Assembly: GCA_032871835.1 (NCBI GenBank) | Contig: CM065299.1 | Location: 30,554,074 to 30,618,073 of the forward strand | Source: Dipteronia dyeriana | Taxonomy: Eukaryota; Streptophyta; Magnoliopsida; Sapindales; Sapindaceae | DNA length: 64,000 bases | Reading direction: 5' to 3' | Shown: positions 1 through 10,398 of the stretch, piece by piece | Layout: every line of letters starts with the position of its first letter | Position numbering within the stretch: position 1 is the stretch's first letter | Translations under genes and position numbers: made by a program | Notes under the pieces: generated by a model | Told to the model about the DNA's origin: nothing | Databases searched by the model: none | Seen by the model: the letters and a program-made list of their open reading frames with translations, nothing else

Positions 1-743
1 ATATTTTAGATTTTTATATCGTGAGAGGGTATGTTTTGTTATTTTACAAATTTGTTTTTTAAAAGTAAAATATCTTTACTTTTCTTTTATCTCTTCCACT
101 CCTTCTCTTTCTCTTTCACGCTTTCTCTCCCAAAACTCTCCTCCACCATTTTCTATCATTTGAAGCTTTCTCATTCATCCATTAAACTTGTTTTTGAGTT
201 ATTTTTCATTAAATTTTGGTGGGTTTTGTTTGTCAACAGCACTCGAATATTATTTGTGTTGATTTTGCTCATTTTTTTCTCCATTGATTCGATTTGCAAG
301 AAGCCAAGAACACCATAAAATCTCGGTGCTGTTTTTGTGGACCTTTGTTGTGGTAGCGCGACTGGCAGAGGAATGATTTTGGGTTTTATTTCGGGTTTTG
401 GTTTATGCTTGTGATTTTCACGATCTGGGAAGTTGATTTTGGGTTTGATTTTCACTTTTTGATGATTTTTTTTCCGTTGACCATTGTTGACCTCTGTTGA
501 CCGATTTTTATGGCCGAATTGCTTGATTCACGACGGTGGAAGACCGCACAACTCCTAGGCGGCCGCCTAGAGCGTTTTTTTGAACACTGCTCATGTATCC
601 ACTCACCAATTGACACCTTAACTGCCACATGTGTTGTGATTGAAAAGTTGTGATGTTTAGCATTACTCTTTTCAAAATGTTAAGGTTACGGATATAGAAA
701 TCATACAAAAACAAATATCTTTCAAAACTATTTGGGATGATAT
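1..743. other. AT-rich non-coding stretch, no gene recognised
   Basis: The first about 320 bases are T- and CT-rich and hold a 95-codon open frame of low-complexity residues (mostly F, L and S) that I do not accept as a protein. The stretch could be the CT-rich leader or an intron of a host gene, but no coding exon can be read. It ends at the TAT target site of the CACTA element. Confidence 0.5.
555..570. repeat. 16 bp perfect GC-rich palindrome
   Basis: CTAGGCGGCCGCCTAG reads the same on both strands and contains an 8 bp GCGGCCGC core. It stands out in AT-rich DNA. Repeated CTAGG/GCGG motifs of this kind occur in plant MITE ends, so it may be a transposon scrap, but I see no partner terminus. 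Confidence 0.6.
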
Positions 744-759
744 CACTACAACAAAATTG

Positions 760-1015
760 GTCTTTTAGGGATGAAAATTTATTGGAATGAAAAATTCGTC
801 CCAGTAGAACATCTATTGGGGCGTAGGGATGAAAAAATTAGTCACAATAGAACGTCTATTGGGACGAAAAAAATTATTCATCCCTAAAAAGTGCAAAACT
901 AACGAGACTTTTAGGGACGAAAATAATTTGTAACAATAGGATGTGTATTGGGAAGAAATAAATTGTTCATTCCAGTAGAAAGTCTATTGGGACGAAAATA
1001 ATTCGTCCCTAAAAT
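760..1015. repeat. Left subterminal repeat array of the CACTA element
   Basis: Imperfect copies of a motif of the form TTAGGGACGAAAA and its inverse TTCGTCCC(T/A)ATAG occur about every 30-50 bp. In CACTA elements such subterminal motifs are the binding sites of the element's DNA-binding protein (TnpA in En/Spm); that role is inferred here from position and repetition. Confidence 0.75.
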
Positions 1016-1739
1016 GTTTGACATCTTTTTTTTTTGAGAGAAAAGAAAAAAAATAAAAGAAATTATAGATGCTAGTTTATTAAGACAAAAATAATATTTA
1101 TTGTTGATAATGATTTATCGGGATTATATTTTTTTTTTATCTTTATTTTTTAAATTTTTTCTTAAGAAACAGAGATCACAACTAAATTTGCTTCAATTTT
1201 ATATTAATTATTGTAGATTGATTCAAAAAATTATAAAAAATTATACATATACTTTTATAAATATAATAAATAAAAATCTAAAATACCAAACTACTTTTTA
1301 GAAAAGTTGCTGCACATTTATCCTTCCCTTTGTGATAGGAATTCAAATATTACATTTGTCGATTAAGTTGAAAAATGTAAAGAAAGTCCATCTATTCCGC
1401 GTACGATTAACGATAGACCATTTCATCTTATAATATATGATTTGAGAAAAATAGTTTAATTAAATGCTACAAAAAATATTTTTTTAACAAGAAAAGAAAT
1501 TATTGGAATTAATCTACAATAAAAATTAAATAACATATAGAGGTTCTATATAAATAGTATGCTTTAATTAATAAATTCTAAACAATAGCAAAGTGGATAA
1601 GTTTTGCTTTAGTTTCAGGTGAGTGGTTCGACGCTAAACATTAAATGAGGTTTGATTGTGATGGGAGGGTTGTGATGAGAGTGATCTGGGGTTGGGTAGG
1701 TAGTGGGGTGATAGGGTTCCAAACAAACAAGTTTTTTTT

Positions 1740-1900
1740 TTTTTTCAAATTTCGTCCCTATAGATATTTTATAGGGATCAAAAGAAATATTGTCCCTATA
1801 TTATTTTTTCTCTATAGGTAGTATTTCGGACAAATTTTAATTTTCGTCCCAAGGAACCTATTATGATCCACCTTAGACGATGTAATTTGGGATGAATTTA
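1740..1900. repeat. Internal block of CACTA-type GGGACGAA/TTCGTCCC motifs
   Basis: Several TTCGTCCC and TATAGGGA motifs like those at the two ends recur in the middle of the element, just after a poly-T run. This suggests an internal rearrangement, or an older CACTA end joined within this copy. Confidence 0.5.
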
Positions 1901-2654
1901 CTTATTAAATCGTAAATGTGGAGAGAAATTTCTACTGAAGTATGAGTTTCAATCATGATTCATTCTTATAACCATTGATATAATAATTTAATAAAATATT
2001 ATCTAATAAATGTTTTTTAATAGCCATTTGTATATCATACAAAATAATTATAAAGATAACTAGAATCAATTTAAATTATCTAGTAATATTTTTTAAAAAA
2101 TTTGTTCAAGACAAATTTAATGTAGAAACTTATTTACATTATATATAAATAGTTTAACATTATTTTTCAAAGTTGAAGTTGTGTAGTGTAATGGATTGAG
2201 ATCTACACCATCAAATGTAAAAAGACAAAAAATAATCGTTTCAATAAAAATTAAAATTTTATAATAAGTTTATCATTTTTTTTAAATACAATTACTGTCA
2301 GGATCTAACGAGATTAATTAGACTCCACAAGTATAACCCAGAATATTACTCCCACTATCGGGGAGATGTTACATATGGACTACAACTCTCACAACCGAAG
2401 AGAGGGTTGCTTCCACAAATCGACAGAAGATTTTCCATATATACTTCTAAAATGTGTATGGTGATATTCGAACCTCTCACCACTTGGTGTGAAAGGGATG
2501 TGCACAACCATCATTGGATTTAAAATTTTGATTAGTGCAGTAAAGTTTAAATTTATTAAACAATTGTTTTTTCGAATAAGACTTTGATTTAAAATCATCA
2601 ATGAAAATTTAACAACTTAATAAGTTATATATACATTTTGTGCAAACAATAACA

Positions 2655-2840
2655 AATGACATACTTGGTCCGGTGGTAAAGCATGCCAACCAATCACATT
2701 GTTGATTAGGGGTTCAAAACCTACCAAAGACATGGTGGAAGGGATTAAATTGTTGTGGTGTGCTAGTGTGTGACGATGTGTAGGGTGGTAGTCTGTGTGG
2801 CATGTCTGATTGGTCTCAATAGTATATCTGTCCCAAAATA
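2655..2840 (+). repeat. SINE-like segment with RNA polymerase III boxes
   Basis: TGGTCCGGTGGTAAAGC (box A-like) is followed about 40 bp later by GGGTTCAAAACC (box B-like), the spacing of tRNA-derived plant SINEs. The segment continues with GT-rich text to about 2840. No clear poly-A or poly-T tail or target duplication was identified. It could be a chance match; the call rests only on the two boxes. Confidence 0.35.
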
Positions 2841-2859
2841 ACTAATTTTTTAATGTATT

Positions 2860-3020
2860 TTTTGTTTCGTCCCAATAGACACTCTATAGAGACGAATTTA
2901 AATTTTCGTCCCAAATAGGCTATTGCAACCCACCTGAGGCGACGAATTTTATTCGTCCCAATAGGTCTATAGGGACGAATTTTGAGCTATTGGGACAAAA
3001 AAAATAGTCCCAATAGGAAT
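2860..3020. repeat. Right subterminal repeat array of the CACTA element
   Basis: At least five copies of TTCGTCCCAATAG or GGGACGAATTT in both orientations precede the right terminus and mirror the left array. They fit transposase-binding subterminal repeats. Confidence 0.75.
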
Positions 3021-3033
3021 TTTTTTTATAGTG

Positions 3034-4168
3034 TATTACGAAAGATAATACATAATTTTTAATTTATTTAATTAAAATAATGCAATAGTTTTCACGACTT
3101 GGAATCTAGGGTGTTGAGGTATTGGCTTAGACGTTACCCATTTATAGAATTTTGTTTTTATTTTTACCATATGTTAATTGATAATCTGACAAGTTTTTGA
3201 GAAGTAGGTGAGAGACTATTTTTTGAAAGTGATTATGGAATAATATATTTCTACATTTAATTCATTTTTAAAAATATCATTATTATCCTTATAAAATCAA
3301 ATTAAAATTATTTATATACCATATTTCATTTCAAAATTAAATATTCTATTTAAATATTGTTTTGATTTATAAAATCTTTTAAAAATCTTTTTATTGTTCA
3401 TATGGATTTTTTTTCCAATTTAAATATTCTACTTAAATATCGATTTAATATATTTAATTAATGAAAAAAATGAAATAGGGTCCAAAACTATGTACATTTT
3501 AGTCATTGTAACTAATCTCATGACTTTTGTAACAAAATTACCAAATATATGTATACTGCTTTTGAGCTATACAGTAGTTTTAAAAATACAATTAACCAAA
3601 CATTTACTAATTAACTTCACACTTGATTATTCATTCAGCACAACTAACAGTGATTATTACAAAAATTACAATAATACCAAACTGACCCTTAATAATTGGA
3701 AAAAAAATGCTTGCATTAAAGAGGAGAGATGTGTGAGAGAGGAAATCTGAAGATGAGATCCGGTTGCAAAAGAAAAATGTGATGGTGAGAGGAGAGAGGA
3801 GAGAGGAGAGAGGAGAGAGGTGTGAGATAGAGAGAGAGAAAGAAGGAAGAGAGAGAACGAAGAAAAAAAAAGATTCGGGCCAAAGGAGAGAGAAGAGGTA
3901 AAGAAAATAACGAGGGGCATCTAGGTCTTCACAACCAATTATTGGGTAGAAACAATAAAAATACAAATTTTTGGAAAAAAAAAATCTCCTTGTTTTTTAA
4001 TATTTTATATATATATTACTCTCATCAAGACCGAACTAAACTTTTAAGATTGAGAAGAGACTTGTGAATCATTGATTAATTTTAAGAAGACTTTGACTAA
4101 GCTGAAGTATGTGAATCATATCTTGTGGAACTGATATAAATAAAATTAGTTCATCATGAGGAGAGAAA

Positions 4169-4171
<3 letters not shown>
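3034..4171. other. AT-rich intergenic DNA with a GA microsatellite
   Basis: No coding frame is convincing. The open frames on the minus strand between 3631 and 3966 come from the (GGAGAGA)n tract at about 3783-3850 read as Leu/Ser-rich peptide. The left flank repeats the TAT target site of the CACTA element. Confidence 0.6.
3783..3850 (+). repeat. GA-rich microsatellite, (GAGAGGA)n
   Basis: Imperfect GGAGAGA units run for about 65 bp and grade into GAAAGAAGGAAGAGAG. It is simple-sequence DNA. Confidence 0.8.

Positions 4172-4219
<48 letters not shown>
4172..4219. repeat. (TA)n microsatellite at the broken end of gypsy A
   Basis: An uninterrupted alternating TA run of about 48 bp lies exactly where homology to the gypsy integrase stops. 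It may mark the breakpoint that removed the element's 3' end. Confidence 0.85.
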
Positions 4220-4222
<3 letters not shown>

Positions 4223-4227
4223 AGTGA

Positions 4228-4943
4228 AACTCTGGTCATTTGAGCCCATTGTTCCGTCATGTTCCAGCCATAACACATCAGAGAGCTCATTTACCTATTT
4301 GCTCTTATTCTATTATAACCTCTTCTTCAAAAGCTTCTTGATGGTTTTGTTTGTAGCCTCCACCAGGCCATTGGTTTGTGGGTGAGCTACATAGGCAAAA
4401 CGGAGATCGATACCTAGACTGTCATAAAACTCCATGAACCTCGCGTTGGAAAATTGTTTGCCAAGGTCAGTGATGATGATCATCGGGGTACCAAACCTGC
4501 AAACCATGTTCTTCTTGATGTTTTTTATGGTATTTCACTCTGCTATCTTGGAGAGAGGTTCTGCTTACGCCTATTTGGTGAAATAATCGATCACAATTAT
4601 GGCGTGCTTGGCTTGAATAGGAATGGTAGAGAGAGGCACGATTAAGTCAACTCCCCAAATAGCAAAGGGATATGGTGAGCTGATGGAAGAGAGCTGTTCT
4701 GGTGGCAAGTGGTTTTGATTGGCTATTTTATAACACGACTCGTACGATTGAACGATCTGTCTTGCATCGGGTGAAAGGTTTACCAGTAGTATCCCATGCA
4801 CAGTAGTTGGTAAGCCAATGTCTATCCCTTAACGTGATTGCCACATTCCCCTGAACGTACCTCTCTAAGTATCCAAACAACATCATCGGGGTAGAGGCAC
4901 CAGAGTAGGGGTAGATATCTCCATCTGCGATAAAGGTATCCAT
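4228..4943 (-). pseudogene. Gypsy A integrase, truncated and frameshifted
   Basis: This is the Ty3/gypsy integrase, which joins element cDNA to host DNA. The core contains the first catalytic Asp (in FAIWGVDLIVPL), the second in PMIIITDLGKQF and the Glu in NGLVEATNK, so all three acidic residues are readable, although they lie in separate frames. Homology continues weakly after the LLKKRL stretch (DVLW motif) with a frameshift and stops at the (TA)n tract. The C-terminal chromodomain-like or DNA-binding part is missing. It is clearly non-functional. Confidence 0.8.
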
Positions 4944-5187
4944 CTATCAAGCAAAATTGAGCAGACATTCTTTTAAGCTTACTAGCTTGGTCGGGATCCT
5001 CAGAAAGCTTCTCCTCCTATAGGTAATCCATAATAAGATCCATCCAACACGGGAGTCGGTCTACCGGGTTGACCTCTTTACCACTTGCTATACTGAACTG
5101 AGAGATAACCTGGAGAGGTACTCCCTTAGGTAAGGGTTGGCCTCCGCTAACAACTATTTTGGCAAAGATGTCTTCTCGATGGTTCTG

Positions 5188-5517
5188 CTAGTGAGGTATT
5201 TGCTCTATCTTGAATCCCCTTAACCAAGCCTTGAGTTGTTGGACCCGTTTAAGGTAGGCTGGCATGTTTTCACCTTTAGCCGGATAGAGTCTAGTTACCT
5301 GGTTATCGACCAACTGTGAGTCACTCCTAACGAGGAGGTAATCTGCCCAGAGCTCAGTTGCTACTCTTATCCTTGCCAACAATGCTTCGTACTTAGCTTC
5401 GTTGTTGGTGGCGCTGAACTCGAACCAGAAATAGTGGCAGCACTCGACCAATTCTGGATCGGTTATGATGATTCCAGCTTTGCTACCTGCTTGGCCAGAT
5501 GCCCCATCTGTATACAT
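5188..5517 (-). pseudogene. Gypsy A RNase H domain
   Basis: A 109-codon open stretch carries the RNase H signatures: TDGAS with the first catalytic Asp, ATNNEAKYEALLA with the Glu, and VRSDSQLV with the second Asp. This domain degrades the RNA strand during reverse transcription. It lies between RT and integrase, as in Ty3/gypsy. The individual domain is intact but is disconnected from RT by stops. Confidence 0.85.
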
Positions 5518-5639
5518 GATCCAAACATCTTGGTCAGCTTACCAGTCTACAAGTGCTTAATCTTTCGGGTAGATCAAATCCTGGTTTGGAGTGGTACAGG
5601 GATCGAAAATGGCTAAGAACTCGACCACGAAGTCTACCA

Positions 5640-7040
5640 AAGCTTAGGCTTTAATGGAAGTCCTAGCTTTGTACTTGATGTCATATTGGGTGAGCTCGAG
5701 GTCCCATATGACTAGCCTTCCTAATACATCTGGTCTTTATAGAAATTGGTGAAGATATTTATTGGTTATTACTGCAATTGAATGAGCCTAGAAGTAAGAA
5801 CGAAGCTTCTTGGCTGAAGTTACCAAGGCGAAGGCAAGCTTTTCCAAGAGAGTGTAGTTTTTCTTTGGCTTGGTCATGGCACGACTGATGTATTAGATGG
5901 GTCATTGGAATTCATTCCCACACTCTTTAACCAGGGCCACACTAACCGCTGTCTTTGATACTACTAGGTATATTTGTAGCTCTTCCCCAGGTACCGACTT
6001 GACTAAAAGAGGTGGGTATGCTAGGTACCTCTTCAAGAACTGGAAATCCTGCTCATTGTCCTAGTCTCTCTTCACGTTTATCCCATGCTTGATAGCCTTG
6101 AAGAAATTGAGGCACTTATCGGTGGACCGCGATATGAAGAGGTTGAGAGCAGCTATCCGACCGGTCAAAACCCGTACCTACTTAAGCAAGCTAAGAGATT
6201 AGAGATCCAAGATGGCTCGAATTTTCTCTGGGTTGGCTTCTATGCCCCTTTTATAAACCATGAATCTGAGAAACTTCCCGACTGCCATTCTGAAGGCACA
6301 CTTAGCAGGGTTCAACCGTATCTGGTTCTCTCTCACTATCTAAAGGGTCCGATGGAGGTGGTTCTAGTGTTGCTCAGCTACCTGGGACTTGGTGATCATG
6401 TCATCGATGTAGACCTCCATCGTCTTTCCTATATCCTGCTTGAACAACCGGTTGACCATCCACTGATAGGTGGCACCTGCATTCTTGAGACCGAAGGGCA
6501 TTACTTGGTAACAGTAGAGACCTTGTCTGATAATGAAACTGGTCTTATCTTGATAAGGGGGGTGTATCATAATCTGTTTGTATACTGATAATGCGTCCAT
6601 GAAGCTAAGAAGCTTATTTCCCATGGTGGAGTCTACCAGCTGATCAATCTTGGGTAGAAGGAAACTATCCTTCGGGCAGGTACGATTGAGATCCGTATAG
6701 TATACGCACATGTTCCGCTTCCCATTAGCTTTGGTAACCATTACCACGTTAGCGATCCATTCTGGGTATCGGGATTCCTAGATGAATCCAGCCCTCAATA
6801 ATTTATCGACCTCCTCCTGTACCGCAACGTTCTTTTTCAGGGTTGAAGCACCACCATTTTTGCATGACTGGCTTGAAGGTGGGGTCAACAGCTAGTATGT
6901 GGGATGTCAAGGAAATAGGGACCTCTGGCATCTCTTCGTGGCTCAAGGTGAAGATATCGTTATGTTCTCGAAAGAATCTAACTAGTTCCTCATTCACTTT
7001 GGTGGGATCATCCTCTATGATAGGTATCTCTTCCAAATCA
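5640..7040 (-). pseudogene. Gypsy A reverse transcriptase
   Basis: The best open part (6364-6747) holds an N-terminal VMVTKANGK motif, FMDA with the first catalytic Asp, MPFGLKNAGATYQ, and YIDDM with the catalytic Asp pair. The upstream part (6803-7036) matches the linker between protease and RT (SHEEMPEVP, VDPTFKPV). The downstream part to about 5640 is the thumb and connection region, full of breaks. The 167-codon frame on the opposite strand at 6085-6588 is an antisense shadow of this RT. Confidence 0.85.
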
Positions 7041-7299
7041 TCAACTGAGTGGCAACTGGTATACCCCTGATCTTCCTCATCTATCTCTTCTGTAATTGAG
7101 GCCTCTACCTCAGGCTAATCCTCGGCTTCTCCCCACAGTATCTTGGATTATAGGATCCCTTACTTATGGCCCCTGATATAACTCAATGGTTACCTGTACG
7201 TACTGATAGGATAATACTGTTGCATTGGTGGATACTGCATAGCACTTATGTGCCGCCTGTTGGTCCCCTTGTACCTTGTCCACTTTATCACCTATCGAA

Positions 7300-7720
7300 A
7301 ACTTTAGAACATTATGTTAGATGGATAACATTCCCTTGAGAGATGATAGGAAAAGCCTCCCAATGATAGTATTGTAAGCAGATGGGGTTTCTACCGGCAT
7401 AAAACCAGTCATCATGTTCTGTTGTAGTGGAGCATTTCCTATTATCACCGGTAGGATCTCTAACCCAACTGGAATTAATGAGTCCTGAGTAAAGCCATAC
7501 AACTACATGGTGTAGTTGTTGTAGAAGCATTGTTTCATGTTGAACCTCTATAGGGTGTCTTTAAAGAGGATATCCACATTGCTACCGGTGTCTATCAGGA
7601 CGCGATGAACTAAGCAGTTGGCAATTTGTATAGTGACAACTATGGAATCATCATGTGGTTATACTTTGTTGTACACGTACTCTTCAATGAAGATGATTTG
7701 GGTTAACTAGGAGGACCCTG
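7300..7720 (-). pseudogene. Gypsy A aspartic protease
   Basis: In the minus-strand frame around 7570-7620 the sequence reads LIDTGSNVDILF, the retropepsin active-site motif (Asp-Thr-Gly) typical of plant gypsy elements. A downstream stretch with YNTIIGR and LF corresponds to the second conserved protease block (A-Y-N-x-I-L-G-R type). The enzyme would cleave the Gag-Pol polyprotein. Stops split the frame. Confidence 0.75.
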
Positions 7721-7859
7721 ATGGTCCCTTGATAACCTTGAAAAAGTCTCGCCGTTCCTCAATTTGAGGTACCTTCATGGCATGGTTCTTCCTAGAATTA
7801 TTAGAAATCCTTACCAAGGTAGGACCCTCACTGATGGTATGAATGACTTGGATCTACTA

Positions 7860-10330
7860 CATTTGATCCTTGCTCTTTGACTTCCTTTTTTCTACATCTT
7901 CCTTAATCTTGGCCTATACCTCTTTTCCCGTATGGATGCAATCCCGCACCTGCTGTAGAAGTTACACCAAGCAGTCACCTTTCACCAGAGCCTTAATCTT
8001 GTTACATATATTGTATCACTTCGAGGTGTTATGTCCTATATCCTTATGGAAGCCGTAATACTTGTAGTGATTCCTTATATCATTTGGTGCTTTGATAGGA
8101 CCGGGCTTCCTGAGTAGCCCCTTGTCTCGGATGACGAGGTAAATCATCTCGTAAGATGCGTTTAGTGAGGTGTAGAGACTGTACCCCTCTTCTTCTCGGG
8201 CTATCCGTGCCACCTCTTTGGGCGGAGGCAAAGTCTGAGGTGGGGTTCTCTTTGCTGGGTATTGCTCTCACTGTGGCTGGAAAGGTAGAAGCCGATACGT
8301 AGATTGGTTGAGAGGTCTGTTATGTACCTTCTGGACTGGTGCAGGCTTGGGTACTTCCTTTTTTTGTCGCTTGGCAGTTCTCAAGTTGTCATGCTCTATC
8401 TTGACCCGAAGCTGCTTATCTATCTCCACCTGCTCGAGGGCCTTATCGTAGGCCTCGTGGTATTTCTCTGATGGATGTTTAGCAAACGATCAGAATAACC
8501 CACCAGCCCAAAGGTTTCTTCTGAAGTTGACTAGGGTTCTTTCTCAGCAAAGACCCCTATCTGGTTCACCTCTTTGTGGAATTTCTCCACTTAAGATCTG
8601 AGCTAGGGATGGTAATGGGTATGGGTCGGGTTCGGGCAGGCTTTGTAAAATCCAAACCCCTCACGCATGAAAATTTTCTTCACCCATACCCACGCTCGAA
8701 CCCGTGTAAGTAATCGGGTTCGCGGACGGGTGTGAACCCACGGGTTATGTTGCACCTATACCCTCACCTGTGAACCTGCTAACTAATGCGGGTTCACGGG
8801 TGGGGCAGGTTCATGGGTGGATGCTTCACCCTCAGGATACCCACAAACCCGCAACCCATGAAACCGCGAACCTGTGAACCTGCGATTTGTCATTTGTAAA
8901 TTTCCACATGTAATCACCTATTTGATACTTAATTGAATTAAATTTCCATCTCTAATTCCCTACTTGATACATTACAAAAAAATAATAACCACAAAAATAA
9001 AATGACCAAAAATAATTCCAATGTCTATATATGTTCATATACAAGTATTTTATTTATACGGGTTCGTGGGTCCAACCAGCGGGTTCCTTTTTCAAACCCG
9101 CATCCGTCTGTGAACCCACTGGGTTTTTCATTAAATGGTTCACAGGTCCATGGCTTGTAAATTCAACATTCACACCCGACCTTAAATCGGACGGGTACCC
9201 ACGAGTGCGAGTCAAATTTCCATCCCTAATCATGGCGACTCACCCTGCTCTTGGATTACATATTGCAGTTGGATTGGATCCTTAAGACGTGGCATAATTC
9301 TTTGGAATTGGGCACAAAAATCTTTAAATAATTTAGTAAAAGAGTCAACACTACCTGCTGGCAGTTTCTTGAACCATGTCTTAGTGTATTCTGTTAGCGT
9401 GGTGGGGAACATTCTACACATGGCTGCCCGAATAGCGTTCTAGACCTCCATATGCTGCATGAAATTCTTCAAGTGGCTCGGGGGATCCTTGGTGTCATAG
9501 TACTTGTCAGTAGCCATCTTAAACTTTAGGGGGAGCTCTGTGTCCCTAATTTTTCTGGAGAAAGGGACATTCATCTCACCCGAGGGATCTTTCCTACTTT
9601 CATGATGCTTTCCTTTCTTCAATTCATGTATCTTCTTCGCCATTCGAGCTACCTAGTCCCGTAGATGCTTATTTCCAGCGTTCTTGGATTCGACATCAGA
9701 ATCTTCATTGTCAGACTCCTCTAATGGTGTGGAAGCTTCATCCCAATTCTCTTCCTAGAGAAGATTTCTTGGGCACTTTTCTTACTACCCCTTACTAACG
9801 ATCGAGGTTGCCTTTAAGTTGCCGATTGGGTCGGGTGACGAGGCTTCCTATACGGGATGTCAAAGGTTGACTTTACCTGTCGGGGTCGATAATTCGCTGG
9901 CCTATCTAGAAATGCGGGTATAGGCCGTAACCTATCACTAACTGGGGGTAATGGCCCTAGCCTATCGTAGACAAGTACCGGTGGTGGAGGTCCCAATCTG
10001 TCAAAGGCTGGTAGTCTTGTACTTGATCTACTGGTATCTCCCCTAACATCTTGTGTTGTAAGTAGGGGTGATACCTTCTGCAGCTAGTATGAAATGAACA
10101 TTCTCCACGAAGGTCATGAATTGCTGCTCTTAGATGGTCTGGCCTACTACTGGGGTGGTAGGGTCCTCGGGTGTACCCCCGCGTGGTAGCAGGTGATGTC
10201 GGAGATGGATTGTGATGTTTTGACTTCTTCCCTTTCTTTAGAGCCTTCTAGGTGGAGGCCATAGACTGGTGCTCTGATGATTCAGGCTATTCTTGAGAGG
10301 ATCGAAGTCTCATTCTGTTGGATACTGTAA
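7860..10330 (-). pseudogene. Gypsy A gag, interrupted by a MITE
   Basis: The capsid region (9230-9643) contains KMATDKYYDTKDPPSHL and CRMFPTTLTEYTKTWFKKLP, characteristic of the retrotransposon gag fold. The N-terminal Pro-rich part lies at 9814-10,270. A zinc-knuckle remnant of the form YYGFHKDIGHNTSK lies at about 8030; its first Cys is Tyr and its last Cys codon is a stop. The MITE at 8604-9228 splits the frame after QGES. Gag would form the virus-like particle. The protein is not producible. Confidence 0.8.
8604..9228. mobile_element. hAT-like MITE inserted in gypsy A gag
   Basis: The left end is TAGGGATGGTAATGGG. The right end read on the other strand is TAGGGATGGAAATTTG, giving an 11-13 bp TIR. 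The interior is built from variants of CGGGTTCACGGG and its complement, repeated many times, with an AT-rich middle. The 8 bp flanks ATCTGAGC and ATCATGGC match at five of eight positions and fit a decayed hAT-size target duplication. Deleting the insert plus one flank restores the gag frame. No transposase is present. Confidence 0.8.
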
Positions 10331-10376
10331 AAACAAACACGTGATTTCACAGGTTTTCGAAAAGGGTGTAGAAACT

Positions 10377-10398
10377 TTCCACAGACGGTGCCAAAAAG
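10377..10398 (-). promoter_or_regulatory. Gypsy A primer-binding and leader motif
   Basis: Read on the minus strand, TTTTTGGCACCGTCTGTGG directly follows the LTR. Tat/Athila-group elements carry TGGCGCCGTCTGTGGG-type text at this place, used as the minus-strand primer-binding region; here CG has decayed to CA in the GCGCC core. Confidence 0.7.

Larger units (their letters stand above)
744..3033. mobile_element. Non-autonomous CACTA (En/Spm-type) DNA transposon
   Basis: The left end reads CACTACAACAAAATT. The right end, read on the other strand, begins CACTATAAAAAAAATT, so the two termini match over about 15 bp with a few differences. The 3 bp TAT at 741-743 is repeated at 3034-3036, as expected for the CACTA superfamily. 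Both subterminal regions carry many copies of GGGACGAA and its complement TTCGTCCC. The 2290 bp element contains no transposase frame, so it would need a TPase supplied in trans. Its interior is AT-rich and contains a SINE-like segment. Confidence 0.9.

Noticed and set aside
31..318. 95-codon open frame at the left edge
   Set aside because: Phe/Leu/Ser-rich peptide produced by T- and CT-rich DNA; no domain and no second supporting frame.
555..570. NotI-containing palindrome as cloning-vector residue
   Set aside because: The flanking text is AT-rich plant-like DNA with no vector or linker sequence.
3631..3966. 111- and 84-codon minus-strand frames
   Set aside because: They translate the GA microsatellite into Leu/Ser/Pro repeats; low complexity.
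6085..6588. 167-codon plus-strand frame
   Set aside because: It lies antisense to the gypsy A reverse transcriptase, whose conserved motifs are on the minus strand; a shadow frame.
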